In this document: positions 1-6,794 of the stretch, piece by piece | How the letters are laid out: each line of letters starts with the position of its first letter | How positions within the stretch are numbered: the first letter of the stretch is position 1 | Assembly: GCA_030831885.1 (NCBI GenBank) | Contig: JAURKF010000188.1 | Location: forward strand, 1-10,775 | Direction: 5' to 3' | DNA from: Flavobacteriales bacterium | GTDB taxonomy: Bacteria > Bacteroidota > Bacteroidia > Flavobacteriales > UA16 | Length of the DNA: 10,775 nt | Notes under the pieces: model-generated | Told to the model about the DNA's origin: nothing | Database searches by the model: none | The model's input: the letters and a program-made list of their open reading frames with translations, nothing else | Translations under genes and position numbers: made by a program

Positions 1-187
1 ACTGAAACAACTCATCGTTGCCATCCATTACATAGTATAAGCCGCCTTCTACTATACCCTTCAGACTAGCAGGAGTGTACTCATTCGAATAGCGTTCAAT
101 AAAATCGCTTCTGTTGATGCCATCGCAATAAGGTTCAATTACATCCAGAATTTCTTTAAGCAATATGTGCGTTCTACTCTGCATCAT
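1..187 (-). CDS. Unidentified protein, N-terminal part only (cut by window edge)
   Basis: An open frame begins with two consecutive ATG codons (187-185 and 184-182) directly after the TAG stop of the upstream aminotransferase gene, with no spacer, and stays open for 62 residues to the window edge. The visible protein starts MMQSRTHILLKEILDVIEP and contains a charged, mostly helical stretch; no catalytic motif, signal peptide or membrane segment is visible. The zero spacing to an amino-sugar aminotransferase argues for translational coupling and a role in the same polysaccharide pathway, for example as a sugar-modifying enzyme or glycosyltransferase, but that is only context. The product is not recognised, and either Met could be the true start. 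Confidence 0.6.
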   Translation of the reverse strand, partial: MMQSRTHILLKEILDVIEPYCDGINRSDFIERYSNEYTPASLKGIVEGGLYYVMDGNDELFQ

Positions 188-1270
188 CTAGGATTTCAAC
201 GTGTTCAGAATATTACAAATTCGTTCCTGATACTCCATTTCAAGGCCTACATATAAAGGCAAACACAGGACTCTGGAGGAGATCGACTCAGAGACAACCA
301 TCTTATTCTGGCGAACGTAATTAAGAGTATTCAGCGAAGGATAAAAATACCTGCGGGGCCATATATCCTCGGCATTAAGCTTTAAGAGAGCCTCATGCAG
401 CAACTCTTCTGATTCGAACAAGACCGGGAAATAGCTATAATTCCAACTAGTCCCTTCACGGATAGTGAGAAATTTAATGCTCGGATGAAGTATGGAATTT
501 CGATAAAAGTCAACAATCGATTTACGTGAACTAATAATTAATTGCATGTGCGATAATACTGAAAGCCCCATTGCTGCTTGAAGCTCCGAAATTTTCGCAT
601 TAATTCCTAATCCATGAAAATCGAGTGGTCCATTGTGCCCGAAATTATGGCTATAGAACAACTGATGAAACAACTCCGGATTCTTGCAGAATGCGGCGCC
701 GCCCTCACCTGAGTGAAAAAGTTTAGTGGCATGAAAACTACAGGTGCTAACATCACCAAATTCGAATATGCTCTTACCCTTATAGTTCACACCGAAAGCA
801 TGGGCAGCGTCGTAAATAACGCTCAAATCATACTTCGCTGCGATGCGTTCAATTTCTTCAATATTGCATGGGTTACCAAATACATGTGTAGCAAGAATAC
901 ATGTGGTGCGTTCTGTAATCGCTGCCTCAATTAATCGTTCATCGATTGTCAAATAATCGGGGTGTACATCTACAAAAACCGGAGTGCAGTTCTCCCAAAC
1001 GATAGCAGCAGTAGTTGCCACATAACTGAAGGGAGTCGTAATAACTTCTCTGCCTTTAGCCAACAACCTCAATGCGATCTGCAAAGGCACGGTACCATTG
1101 TTCATACAAATAATCTTGCAATCAGTCATCCCCAAATAATTGGTGATTTTAGACTCAAGCTCGCGCACTAATTCACCGCGATTCGTTAACCACGCATTGT
1201 TGTACGCGCGCTGCACGTGTGCCATATACTCCTCGATTGGGGGTAGATATGTCTTCGTTACATTAATCAT
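188..1270 (-). CDS. DegT/DnrJ/EryC1/StrS family PLP-dependent sugar aminotransferase
   Basis: A 360-residue protein, normal length for nucleotide-sugar aminotransferases that use PLP to convert a keto-sugar nucleotide to an amino-sugar nucleotide in the cytoplasm. Visible family marks are the N-terminal substrate segment (TKTYLPPIEEY, about 5-15), the phosphate-binding region around NNGT (57-60), the cofactor-contacting YDAAHAFG with Asp154 and His157, the Schiff-base lysine Lys183 in SFHATK followed by GEGGA (188-192), and the conserved G-x-N-x-K-x-x-E-x-Q-A segment (222-232). The N-terminus recalls VioA-like dTDP-4-amino-4,6-dideoxyglucose transaminases from memory, so the exact substrate is uncertain. 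The ATG lies 6 bp after the wzt stop and has a purine-rich AGAGGA just upstream that overlaps that stop. Its place behind wzm/wzt indicates precursor supply for an O-antigen containing an amino-deoxysugar. Confidence 0.9.
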   Translation of the reverse strand: MINVTKTYLPPIEEYMAHVQRAYNNAWLTNRGELVRELESKITNYLGMTDCKIICMNNGTVPLQIALRLLAKGREVITTPFSYVATTAAIVWENCTPVFVDVHPDYLTIDERLIEAAITERTTCILATHVFGNPCNIEEIERIAAKYDLSVIYDAAHAFGVNYKGKSIFEFGDVSTCSFHATKLFHSGEGGAAFCKNPELFHQLFYSHNFGHNGPLDFHGLGINAKISELQAAMGLSVLSHMQLIISSRKSIVDFYRNSILHPSIKFLTIREGTSWNYSYFPVLFESEELLHEALLKLNAEDIWPRRYFYPSLNTLNYVRQNKMVVSESISSRVLCLPLYVGLEMEYQERICNILNTLKS

Positions 1271-1276
1271 TTTCCT

Positions 1277-2539
1277 CTATTCATGGTGCCACTTAAATGA
1301 AGGAATCAGCGAGCCGGGCTCGCGGCCATACCATTGACCAATTTCTCGTGCTCGTTGAACCACACTGAACATCGCGATATCCTTTTCCATCAAAACGACC
1401 TTCTTCTTATCCTTGACCACAAGCATCGTGATGTAGAAATTTCCTACATTGAAGAAGTAGTCCGGGAATCTGCATACAAGTGTCTGCTCACCATTCTTCA
1501 GCGTAATCTGGTCCCTTAAAGAACCAAAGCCAAACAAAGGCTCACCATTTTCATCGTTGAGGTGAAAGGTAAAATGATAGTTTTCTGCGTTCTCATTAGC
1601 AATCGAATATCGCACATACAACTCTGCTCCCTTGCCTTCCGTGATGATTCCATCGTGCTGATCGGATGGTGCACGAACTCCAATTTCAGTGATGGTAACA
1701 TCTTCCGACACGAGAGGGTCTTCAAGCATTCGAATACTTGAACTGTTGCTGTCCATACCGAGGTACTGAGAAACAATTTCGGAAGCCGGCCCCATGCCCG
1801 CCATTTGACCATGCTTAAGCAGCACCGCCTTATGACAAAGAGATTTTACAGCAGCCATGTTATGACTAACAAATAATACCGTGCGTCCGCTACCGCTTAC
1901 ATCTTTCATCTTTCCCAGGCACTTCTTCTGGAACTCTGCATCACCAACAGCGAGTACTTCATCCACAATTAATATTTCAGGCTCGAGATGCGCAGCAACC
2001 GCAAAAGCCAATCGCACATACATCCCGGAAGAATATCTTTTCACGGGCGTATCGATATAGCGTTCTACTCCGCTGAAAGCAATAATTTCATCCAGTTTCG
2101 AGCGAATTTCAGATTTGGTCATTCCCAAAATGGCTCCATTGAGAAAGATATTCTCTCGGCCGGATAATTCGGGATGAAACCCTGTTCCTACCTCAAGCAA
2201 GCTCGCAATCCTTCCCTTAACCCGAATACTGCCTGTAGATGGTTGGGTAACCCTTGAAAGCAACTTGAGTAAGGTCGATTTTCCCGCTCCGTTCTTCCCT
2301 ACAATTCCCAACACATCACCTTGCTGAACCTCGAAACTTATATTCTGGAGCGCCCACACCAAATCACTCTCACCCTTTTGAGTACGATTATTTACTTCGC
2401 CAATTTTCAGATACGGATCCTCTTTGCCACGCGATATAGCCCACCAGCGCTGGATATCATGCGCAAGTGATCCCGTACCAACCTTACCAAGGCGATATTG
2501 CTTTCCAATATTTTCTATTTGAATTACCGTTTGGGACAT
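1277..2539 (-). CDS. wzt: ABC transporter ATP-binding protein of polysaccharide/O-antigen export, with Wzt-type C-terminal domain
   Basis: Cytoplasmic ATPase subunit of an O-antigen/teichoic-acid type exporter, 420 residues from the chosen start. The nucleotide-binding domain (about 5-265) shows Walker A GKNGAGKST (81-89), signature YSSGM (169-173), Walker B LIVDE (190-194) and the switch histidine in SHN (about 226). The segment GTGFHPELSGREN is characteristic of the Wzt/TagH subgroup. About 150 further residues form a C-terminal beta-rich domain like the Wzt domain that in known systems binds the modified end of the O-antigen chain before export. The frame stays open to a TTG at 2587, but ATG 2539 is preferred because it begins MSQTVIQIENIGKQY, typical of the family, and avoids a 44-bp overlap with the permease gene. 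It lies 4 bp after the wzm stop and 6 bp before the aminotransferase gene. Confidence 0.93.
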   Translation of the reverse strand: MSQTVIQIENIGKQYRLGKVGTGSLAHDIQRWWAISRGKEDPYLKIGEVNNRTQKGESDLVWALQNISFEVQQGDVLGIVGKNGAGKSTLLKLLSRVTQPSTGSIRVKGRIASLLEVGTGFHPELSGRENIFLNGAILGMTKSEIRSKLDEIIAFSGVERYIDTPVKRYSSGMYVRLAFAVAAHLEPEILIVDEVLAVGDAEFQKKCLGKMKDVSGSGRTVLFVSHNMAAVKSLCHKAVLLKHGQMAGMGPASEIVSQYLGMDSNSSSIRMLEDPLVSEDVTITEIGVRAPSDQHDGIITEGKGAELYVRYSIANENAENYHFTFHLNDENGEPLFGFGSLRDQITLKNGEQTLVCRFPDYFFNVGNFYITMLVVKDKKKVVLMEKDIAMFSVVQRAREIGQWYGREPGSLIPSFKWHHE

Positions 2540-2543
2540 TTTA

Positions 2544-3404
2544 TTACACCGTATCCATAAATGATTTTTCGACTCTGCTAAAAACAACTACTGCGATTAT
2601 CAATTGAAGCAGCATAAATAACGCTGAATATCCCAGGCTTGCAAAACTGAAATATCCCTTCCCTAAAAAAATATATTTGAAAGCTTCAATTATGGGCACA
2701 ATAGGATTCATCAACATGATTTCCTGCGTGCGTGCAGACATTCCTGAAATTGGCAATACGATGGAGCTCGCATAAATGAGTAATTGCACACCAAAACCTA
2801 CCAAAAAGGTCATATCCCGATATTTGGTTGTGAGCGATGAAATCATAATTCCTGCTCCCAATCCCAATCCCGCCATTATAACAATCAGCACAGGCAACAC
2901 CCAAAGCACCTCCCAGTGAGGCTGTAACTGTTGTTCAGAGAACATGAAGTACAGCCAAACAGAAATAAAAATAGCAAACTGAACACCCAGTTTAATCAGG
3001 TTCGAAACTAAAATCGAAAGCGGAATAATTAGACGAGGAAAGTAAACCTTACCAAATATGTTGGCATTGGCTGTAAAGGTTGTTGAGGTCTTGGTGAGAC
3101 AATCAGCGAAATAAGTCCATAGGGTTATACCTGCCAGATAAAAGAGAATCTTTGGAACACCATCAGTGCTTATTCCGGCAATTGTACCGAAGATAATTGT
3201 AAAGGTAAGCGAGGTCAGAATTGGCTGTATGATTAGCCAAACAGGTCCTAAAATAGTTTGTTTGTACGTTGCCTTGAAATCGCGCTGAACCAACAACATC
3301 AGCAAATCGCGATAGCGCCATAAATCAGCCAACCCAATCTCAAACCACCTGGTTCTTGGGTTAATTATTAAGTCCCACTCACGATGTTCCCTCAAGTTAC
3401 TCAT
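2544..3404 (-). CDS. wzm: ABC-2 type polysaccharide export permease
   Basis: Inner-membrane permease, 286 residues, the usual size of Wzm/TagG proteins. After an amphipathic N-terminal segment (W20-W29, then YRDLLMLLVQRDFKATYKQT) there are about six hydrophobic segments, near residues 52-74, 86-106, 127-155, 168-191, 199-220 and 256-277. Family marks include RDFKATYKQTILGPVW (41-56), the cytoplasmic KYRD motif (194-197) and the NPIVPIIEAFKYIFLG region (233-248). With the neighbouring ATPase it should form the channel that moves undecaprenyl-linked polysaccharide to the periplasm. The 4-bp spacing to wzt implies co-translation; the gene starts 46 bp after the regulator's stop. Confidence 0.93.
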   Translation of the reverse strand: MSNLREHREWDLIINPRTRWFEIGLADLWRYRDLLMLLVQRDFKATYKQTILGPVWLIIQPILTSLTFTIIFGTIAGISTDGVPKILFYLAGITLWTYFADCLTKTSTTFTANANIFGKVYFPRLIIPLSILVSNLIKLGVQFAIFISVWLYFMFSEQQLQPHWEVLWVLPVLIVIMAGLGLGAGIMISSLTTKYRDMTFLVGFGVQLLIYASSIVLPISGMSARTQEIMLMNPIVPIIEAFKYIFLGKGYFSFASLGYSALFMLLQLIIAVVVFSRVEKSFMDTV

Positions 3405-3450
3405 GCCATTGAATTATTTTTCAAATCATTCTTGCGGCGAGGCCGTAAAT

Positions 3451-3987
3451 CTATTGCTTGCTCCATAAAAGTAAGGGGTGCATTCCCGGCTCTTTGATCT
3501 TTTCCAAATCAAATTCGGTCCGACGAAAATGAACATATCGAATCTTCTTTCCAATTTTCTTCTCCGCCTTATCGATCTGCTCTACCAAAAAAGTCTTATT
3601 CATTTCATCACCCACCAAAACCAAATCGATTATGTCAGAATCCATTCCCTGGGATAATTTTCCAACAAGATAAACACATTCCAAATCGCCGATTCGCTTC
3701 AATACATAATCAATAATATGATCAAGGCCCGTCAACTTCATCAGTATAGAATTGATATCCTTGAATAACGGATGCTGCGTATTCACCTTGAACATCTTCT
3801 TATTTCCTTCCTGGCGCGATTGCAGGAAACCTGCTTTTTCAAATTTGTTTAATTCAATGCGGATTCCGTTCGTTGACTCGCCAAACTCATCTTCCAAATT
3901 TCTTAGGTAGGCGCTATTGCTGCTATTGAGAAAAAACTTCATCAGCAGTTTGATTCGCGTTTTGGATGAAACTAAGGTTTCGATCAT
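3451..3987 (-). CDS. Winged-helix regulator with C-terminal nucleotidyltransferase-like domain
   Basis: A 178-residue two-part protein. Residues 5-72 look like a winged-helix DNA-binding domain: SSKTRIKLLMKFF, a helical pair around YLRNLEDEFGESTNGIRIELN with the probable recognition helix at about 38-52, and a wing ending in KKMFKVN. Residues 100-160 resemble a minimal nucleotidyltransferase fold (VYLVGKLSQG then SDIIDLVLVG), but the usual Gly-Ser is Gly109-Lys110 and the metal-binding Asp-x-Asp is spaced Asp118-I-I-Asp121. Catalysis is therefore doubtful; a ligand-sensing role is an inference. Similar proteins are, to my recollection, often first genes of Bacteroidetes polysaccharide clusters and are annotated ArsR-like or nucleotidyltransferase-domain proteins. 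It is the promoter-proximal gene of the wzm-wzt operon, and an inverted repeat lies 5 bp upstream of its ATG, suggesting autoregulation. Confidence 0.85.
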   Translation of the reverse strand: MIETLVSSKTRIKLLMKFFLNSSNSAYLRNLEDEFGESTNGIRIELNKFEKAGFLQSRQEGNKKMFKVNTQHPLFKDINSILMKLTGLDHIIDYVLKRIGDLECVYLVGKLSQGMDSDIIDLVLVGDEMNKTFLVEQIDKAEKKIGKKIRYVHFRRTEFDLEKIKEPGMHPLLLWSKQ

Positions 3988-4148
3988 AGATTGAGTAACA
4001 AAATTACTCGAAATTCAAATCAATTCTGTAACAACCCCAAGAAAAACGTGTGGGCCGGGGCAATTAAAAAGACTACTCAAACCATGCGTGTTAAAAACTT
4101 CGCTTCTACTTGCTCAGTTAAAACGGACTACAAACTAATTTGGAACAT
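3988..4148. promoter_or_regulatory. Divergent intergenic region between the polysaccharide operon and cvpA
   Basis: A 161-bp AT-rich gap between divergently transcribed genes that must hold promoters for both directions. The minus-strand dyad/-7 candidate at its left end is listed separately. No good TTTG/TAnnTTTG pair was found for cvpA on the plus strand; TAATTTG at 4136-4142 is one T short and abuts the start codon. A single TACTC half-site like that of the dyad occurs at 4074-4078, about 70 bp away. Confidence 0.4.
3993..4009 (-). promoter_or_regulatory. Candidate operator: 17-bp inverted repeat overlapping a TAnnTTTG-like promoter element
   Basis: GAGTAA and TTACTC form a perfect 6-bp dyad around a 5-bp spacer (CAAAA), with further T-A and T-G pairing outside. 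On the minus strand, 4006-3999 reads TAATTTTG, an exact match to the Bacteroidetes -7 consensus TAnnTTTG. No TTG or TTTG sits at the usual -33 distance (the nearest are too close or about 25 bp away), so the promoter call is tentative. The dyad ends 5 bp before the regulator's ATG, so transcription from this element would have a very short leader. It is a plausible autorepression site for the wHTH regulator. Confidence 0.45.
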
Positions 4149-4718
4149 ATGGTAAGCTATCTCGACCTCGTATTACTTATTCCAATCGGTTTAGCCATTT
4201 GGCGGGGCTGGCGCAATGGTTTTGTCATGGAAGTATTTTCAATGCTCGCATTATTCGTTGGGCTCTATGCCGGCGTTCACCTTAGCGATTGGATGGCCAA
4301 CTTCCTGCGCACCAAGTTTGAAATGAGCTCAGACAACCTTCCCATTATTTCATTTGTAGTGGTGCTCGTGCTCGTTTTCGTTGGTCTGTTTTTTCTGGGA
4401 AAACTCATTACTCAGACGGTTAGTGCCGGCGGCGCAGAACGATGGAACCAAATTGGCGGCGCATTCTTCTCGCTGACTAAAACGCTCCTATTCCTAAGTA
4501 CTCTATTTGTGCTGTTCAATGCGCTCGACCGGAAATACGGATGGCTGCCCGAAAAGCAAAGGCAACATTCTTATTTCTACGAGCCCATTTACAATTTCTC
4601 GCTCTTTCTGCTGCCTTCCATGGAGGAAAGTGAGTTCTTTAAAAACCTTCAGGCTAAAGACCTCGCGCCCATCATTACAGCACAGGAAGAACCCGAGAAA
4701 GAATCAAATAGCAAATAG
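4149..4718 (+). CDS. cvpA: CvpA family membrane protein
   Basis: A 189-residue protein matching the colicin V production (CvpA) family, inner-membrane proteins of poorly defined role in envelope homeostasis. It opens with the typical YLDLVLLIPIGLAIWRGWRNGF arrangement, split here by about residue 20 into a first membrane helix and a basic G-W-R-N-G-F turn. It has four hydrophobic segments in all (about 4-19, 27-45, 64-87, 105-126) and a hydrophilic, Glu/Lys-rich tail (about 155-189). The frame can be extended to a TTG at 4140, but ATG 4149 gives the conventional N-terminus MVSYLDL. It lies 102 bp upstream of the vWA gene in the same direction; joint transcription is possible but unproven, since the gap carries repeat DNA. 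Confidence 0.85.
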   Translation: MVSYLDLVLLIPIGLAIWRGWRNGFVMEVFSMLALFVGLYAGVHLSDWMANFLRTKFEMSSDNLPIISFVVVLVLVFVGLFFLGKLITQTVSAGGAERWNQIGGAFFSLTKTLLFLSTLFVLFNALDRKYGWLPEKQRQHSYFYEPIYNFSLFLLPSMEESEFFKNLQAKDLAPIITAQEEPEKESNSK

Positions 4719-4734
4719 AATTACCTTGCTCCGT

Positions 4735-4790
4735 CGCAAGGCGAGCCTCGCACCTCGCACATAGTACAGAGTACTTTCTGAACTCTCGCA
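4735..4790. repeat. Degenerate heptanucleotide (7-bp period) repeat array between cvpA and the vWA gene
   Basis: Read in steps of seven from 4735, successive units resemble their neighbours: CGCACCT (4749-4755) is followed by CGCACAT with six of seven bases the same, and AGTACAG (4763-4769) is followed by AGTACTT with five of seven. About eight units fit, drifting from a CGC-rich to an AGTA-rich form, with weaker units at both ends. Two small dyads are embedded or adjacent: CCTTGC/GCAAGG (4724-4729 with 4736-4741) and AGTAC/GTACT (4763-4767 with 4771-4775). No T-run follows either, so a standard rho-independent terminator is not supported. The rest of the 4719-4820 gap shows nothing recognisable. 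Confidence 0.55.
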
Positions 4791-4820
4791 ACCTTTACGC
4801 ATTCGAGTTGTTGTACAGCT

Positions 4821-5936
4821 ATGATTGGGGTTGAATTCCATCGCTACATTCCGGAAGAAGACAAACGCACGCCGTTCGACAAGTTGCTGCCGCTCTTTGT
4901 TGAGTTGCTCAATTACACGAATGGCGACCCCAACGAGGCGCTCGATTTCATGGAGGAAATTGATCGTCAGCGCCCTCTTTTTTCCGACACTTACACCCGT
5001 GACGATTTCGAGCAAGAGCTAAAGCGAAAAGGATATCTGCGCGAGAAATATGAAGGGGGCAAGGGAAACGGCAAAGGAAAAGGAAGCGCTATCACCGCCA
5101 AGAGCGAACAGGCATTGCGTCAGCGCAACCTCGATCAGCTCTTCGGCAAGATGAAGAAATCGCAGCAAGGAAGGCACAAAACGAAACATGCCGGAAGCGG
5201 CGATGAAGCCACCGAGCTGCGCCGCCCTTTCGTATTCGGCGATAAGCCCGATCAGATTCTACTCAGCGAATCGATGCGCAATGCACAAATAGCGCATGGT
5301 ATAAACGACTTCATGCTCACGGAAAATGACTTAGAAGTATTTGAAACAGAATATCTAGCACAGGCATCTACCGTGCTGATGATTGACATTTCGCACAGTA
5401 TGATTTTGTATGGAGAAGATCGTATCACGCCGGCTAAAAAAGTGGCCATGGCACTTTCCGAATTCATCATGACGCGCTATCCGAAAGACTCACTCGACAT
5501 TGTGGTATTTGGTGATGATGCATGGCCGGTAAGTGTTAAAGACCTTCCCTACCTCCAAGTCGGGCCATACCACACCAACACTGTGGCCGGCCTAGAGTTA
5601 GCCATGGAAATTCTTCGACGCAAGCGCTCCGGTAATAAGCAAATTTTTATGATTACGGATGGGAAACCATCGTGCCTCAAAGAAAACGGACAGTACTACA
5701 AAAACTCGTTTGGACTCGATCCATACATCACCGGCAAATGTTTGAATTTGGCGAGAGCGTGCAGAAAGAAAAAAATTCCAATTACCACTTTCATGATTGC
5801 TCAAGACAGTTACCTGCAGCAATTCATTGAAGACTTTACAGAAGCCAATGGAGGCAAGGCCTTATTTACCGGTCTCGACGCATTGGGCGATAGCATATTG
5901 AGCGACTACGAGCGCAACCGAAAAAAACGAATGTAA
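4821..5936 (+). CDS. vWA domain (MIDAS) protein, partner of the adjacent AAA+ ATPase
   Basis: A 371-residue soluble protein with no signal peptide. The N-terminal 75 residues are helical and acidic. A Gly/Lys-rich linker (79-89) and a basic hinge (about 100-125) lead to a von Willebrand A domain (about 183-365). The metal-ion-dependent adhesion site is complete: Asp189-x-Ser191-x-Ser193 in MIDISHSM, Thr252 in HTNT, and Asp280 in ITDG. Intracellular vWA proteins of this layout work with ChlI/MoxR-like AAA+ ATPases (BchD/BchI, CoxE/CoxD, ViaA/RavA) to remodel or load metal into a target protein; the target here is unknown. The ATPase gene begins 12 bp downstream, implying one transcript. ATG 4821 is the first in-frame ATG after the repeat-bearing gap. 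Confidence 0.88.
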   Translation: MIGVEFHRYIPEEDKRTPFDKLLPLFVELLNYTNGDPNEALDFMEEIDRQRPLFSDTYTRDDFEQELKRKGYLREKYEGGKGNGKGKGSAITAKSEQALRQRNLDQLFGKMKKSQQGRHKTKHAGSGDEATELRRPFVFGDKPDQILLSESMRNAQIAHGINDFMLTENDLEVFETEYLAQASTVLMIDISHSMILYGEDRITPAKKVAMALSEFIMTRYPKDSLDIVVFGDDAWPVSVKDLPYLQVGPYHTNTVAGLELAMEILRRKRSGNKQIFMITDGKPSCLKENGQYYKNSFGLDPYITGKCLNLARACRKKKIPITTFMIAQDSYLQQFIEDFTEANGGKALFTGLDALGDSILSDYERNRKKRM

Positions 5937-5948
5937 TTAACCGAAAAA

Positions 5949-6764
5949 ATGAAACAACCCGAAATACAAACGCTTGGTGAGCTGAAGCAATCCGACCATA
6001 CCGTCAAATCCATGCGCGAAGAATTGCGCAACAATCTAGTGCGTCATATGGAGCGTGGCAGCAATCCGTTTAAAGGCATTGTCGGATATGATGAAACGGT
6101 GTTGCCCGATGTGCAGCGCGCCATTTTGAGTGGACACAGCATCAATCTGCTGGGATTGCGCGGACAGGCGAAGACTCGCATTGCACGCACCCTCACCGAA
6201 CTGCTCGATGAATGGACACCCTGTATTGCGGGTAGCGAACTGAACGACCACCCTTTGCAACCCATTAGCCGCGCAGCCCGCGACCTTGTTGACACACACG
6301 GCGACCTTACACCCATTCGTTGGATGCATCGCTCAGAGCGATATGTAGAGAAATTGGCGACACCCGATGTGAGTGTAGCCGACCTCATTGGCGACATCGA
6401 CCCCATCAAAGCGGCGAACCTCAAATTGGCTTATAGCGATGAACGTGTCATTCACTTCGGACTCATTCCTCGCAGTCACCGCTGCATTTTTGTGATTAAC
6501 GAATTGCCAGACTTACAAGCGCGCATTCAGGTTTCACTATTCAATATTTTGCAGGAAGGCGACATTCAAATTCGCGGATTTCAACTACGCTTACCACTCG
6601 ACATCCAGTTCATCTTCACGGCCAACCCTGAAGACTATACCAACCGCGGTAGCATTATCACTCCACTGAAAGATCGCATACAGAGTCAAATTATCACACA
6701 CTATCCGAAGAGCATTGCCCTCGGTATGGAGATTACCGAACTCGAAGCTCGCCATACAAAATAG
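5949..6764 (+). CDS. AAA+ ATPase (ChlI/MoxR-like), N-terminal part, ending at an in-frame TAG
   Basis: A 271-residue open frame holding the nucleotide-binding core of a magnesium-chelatase-like AAA+ protein. Visible are GIVGYDETVLPDVQRAIL (43-60), Walker A GLRGQAKT (69-76), a Walker B region CIFVINELPDL (179-189) with Asn184-Glu185 in place of Asp-Glu, sensor 1 in TANPEDY (224-230), and the arginine-finger segment LKDRI (240-244). The Asn-Glu form is, from memory, usual in a subfamily annotated magnesium chelatase or sigma-54-interacting ATPase. The frame stops in EITELEARHTK, before the helical lid with sensor 2, so the fragment alone should not be a competent hexameric motor. The gene starts 12 bp after the vWA stop. 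It probably represents the first 55 percent of one gene that continues to 7421. Confidence 0.8.
   Translation: MKQPEIQTLGELKQSDHTVKSMREELRNNLVRHMERGSNPFKGIVGYDETVLPDVQRAILSGHSINLLGLRGQAKTRIARTLTELLDEWTPCIAGSELNDHPLQPISRAARDLVDTHGDLTPIRWMHRSERYVEKLATPDVSVADLIGDIDPIKAANLKLAYSDERVIHFGLIPRSHRCIFVINELPDLQARIQVSLFNILQEGDIQIRGFQLRLPLDIQFIFTANPEDYTNRGSIITPLKDRIQSQIITHYPKSIALGMEITELEARHTK
6762..6764 (+). other. In-frame TAG splitting one AAA+ ATPase gene into two frames
   Basis: Frames 5949-6764 and 6765-7421 are in the same phase, so one substitution rather than a frameshift separates them. The residues after the TAG (QLKRVTVSPFLRELVEM) follow naturally from EITELEARHTK before it, as expected between the AAA core and lid. 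Read through, the protein would be 490 residues with the stop position counted. TAG serves as the normal stop of five other genes in the window (stops at 188, 1277, 3451, 4716 and 7418), which argues against codon reassignment. A recent nonsense mutation or a base-call error are the likely explanations. Confidence 0.8.
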
Positions 6765-6794
6765 CAGCTAAAGCGCGTTACTGTTTCGCCGTTC

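Noticed and set aside
1516..1812. 98-residue open frame inside wzt in another phase
   Set aside because: It lies wholly within the conserved wzt coding sequence and has no recognisable domain; a shadow frame.
2540..2587. Longer wzt starting at TTG 2587
   Set aside because: The extra 16 residues are unlike the family N-terminus and would overlap the permease gene by 44 bp; ATG 2539 fits better.
3433..3447. Hairpin TGCGGC-GAG-GCCGTA-like between the regulator and wzm as a terminator or attenuator
   Set aside because: The stem is only about six pairs including a G-T pair, and no T-run follows on the minus strand.
4033..4061. CCCC...GGGG pairing in the divergent intergenic region as a regulatory stem
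   Set aside because: Only four pairs with a loop of over 15 bases; no support as a terminator or riboswitch.
4140..4148. TTG start for cvpA giving three extra residues
   Set aside because: ATG 4149 gives the typical CvpA N-terminus; the TTG offers no added conserved sequence.
4724..4741. CCTTGC/GCAAGG hairpin after cvpA as a rho-independent terminator
   Set aside because: It has six pairs but no T-tract on either side; it is more likely incidental or part of the adjoining repeat DNA.
6044..6424. 126-residue antisense open frame within the AAA+ core
   Set aside because: It mirrors a strongly conserved coding region, has a biased Arg/Ser composition and no family features.
6762..6764. TAG recoded as an amino acid (pyrrolysine or alternative code)
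   Set aside because: Five other genes in the window end in TAG, and no recoding element or suppressor tRNA is visible here.
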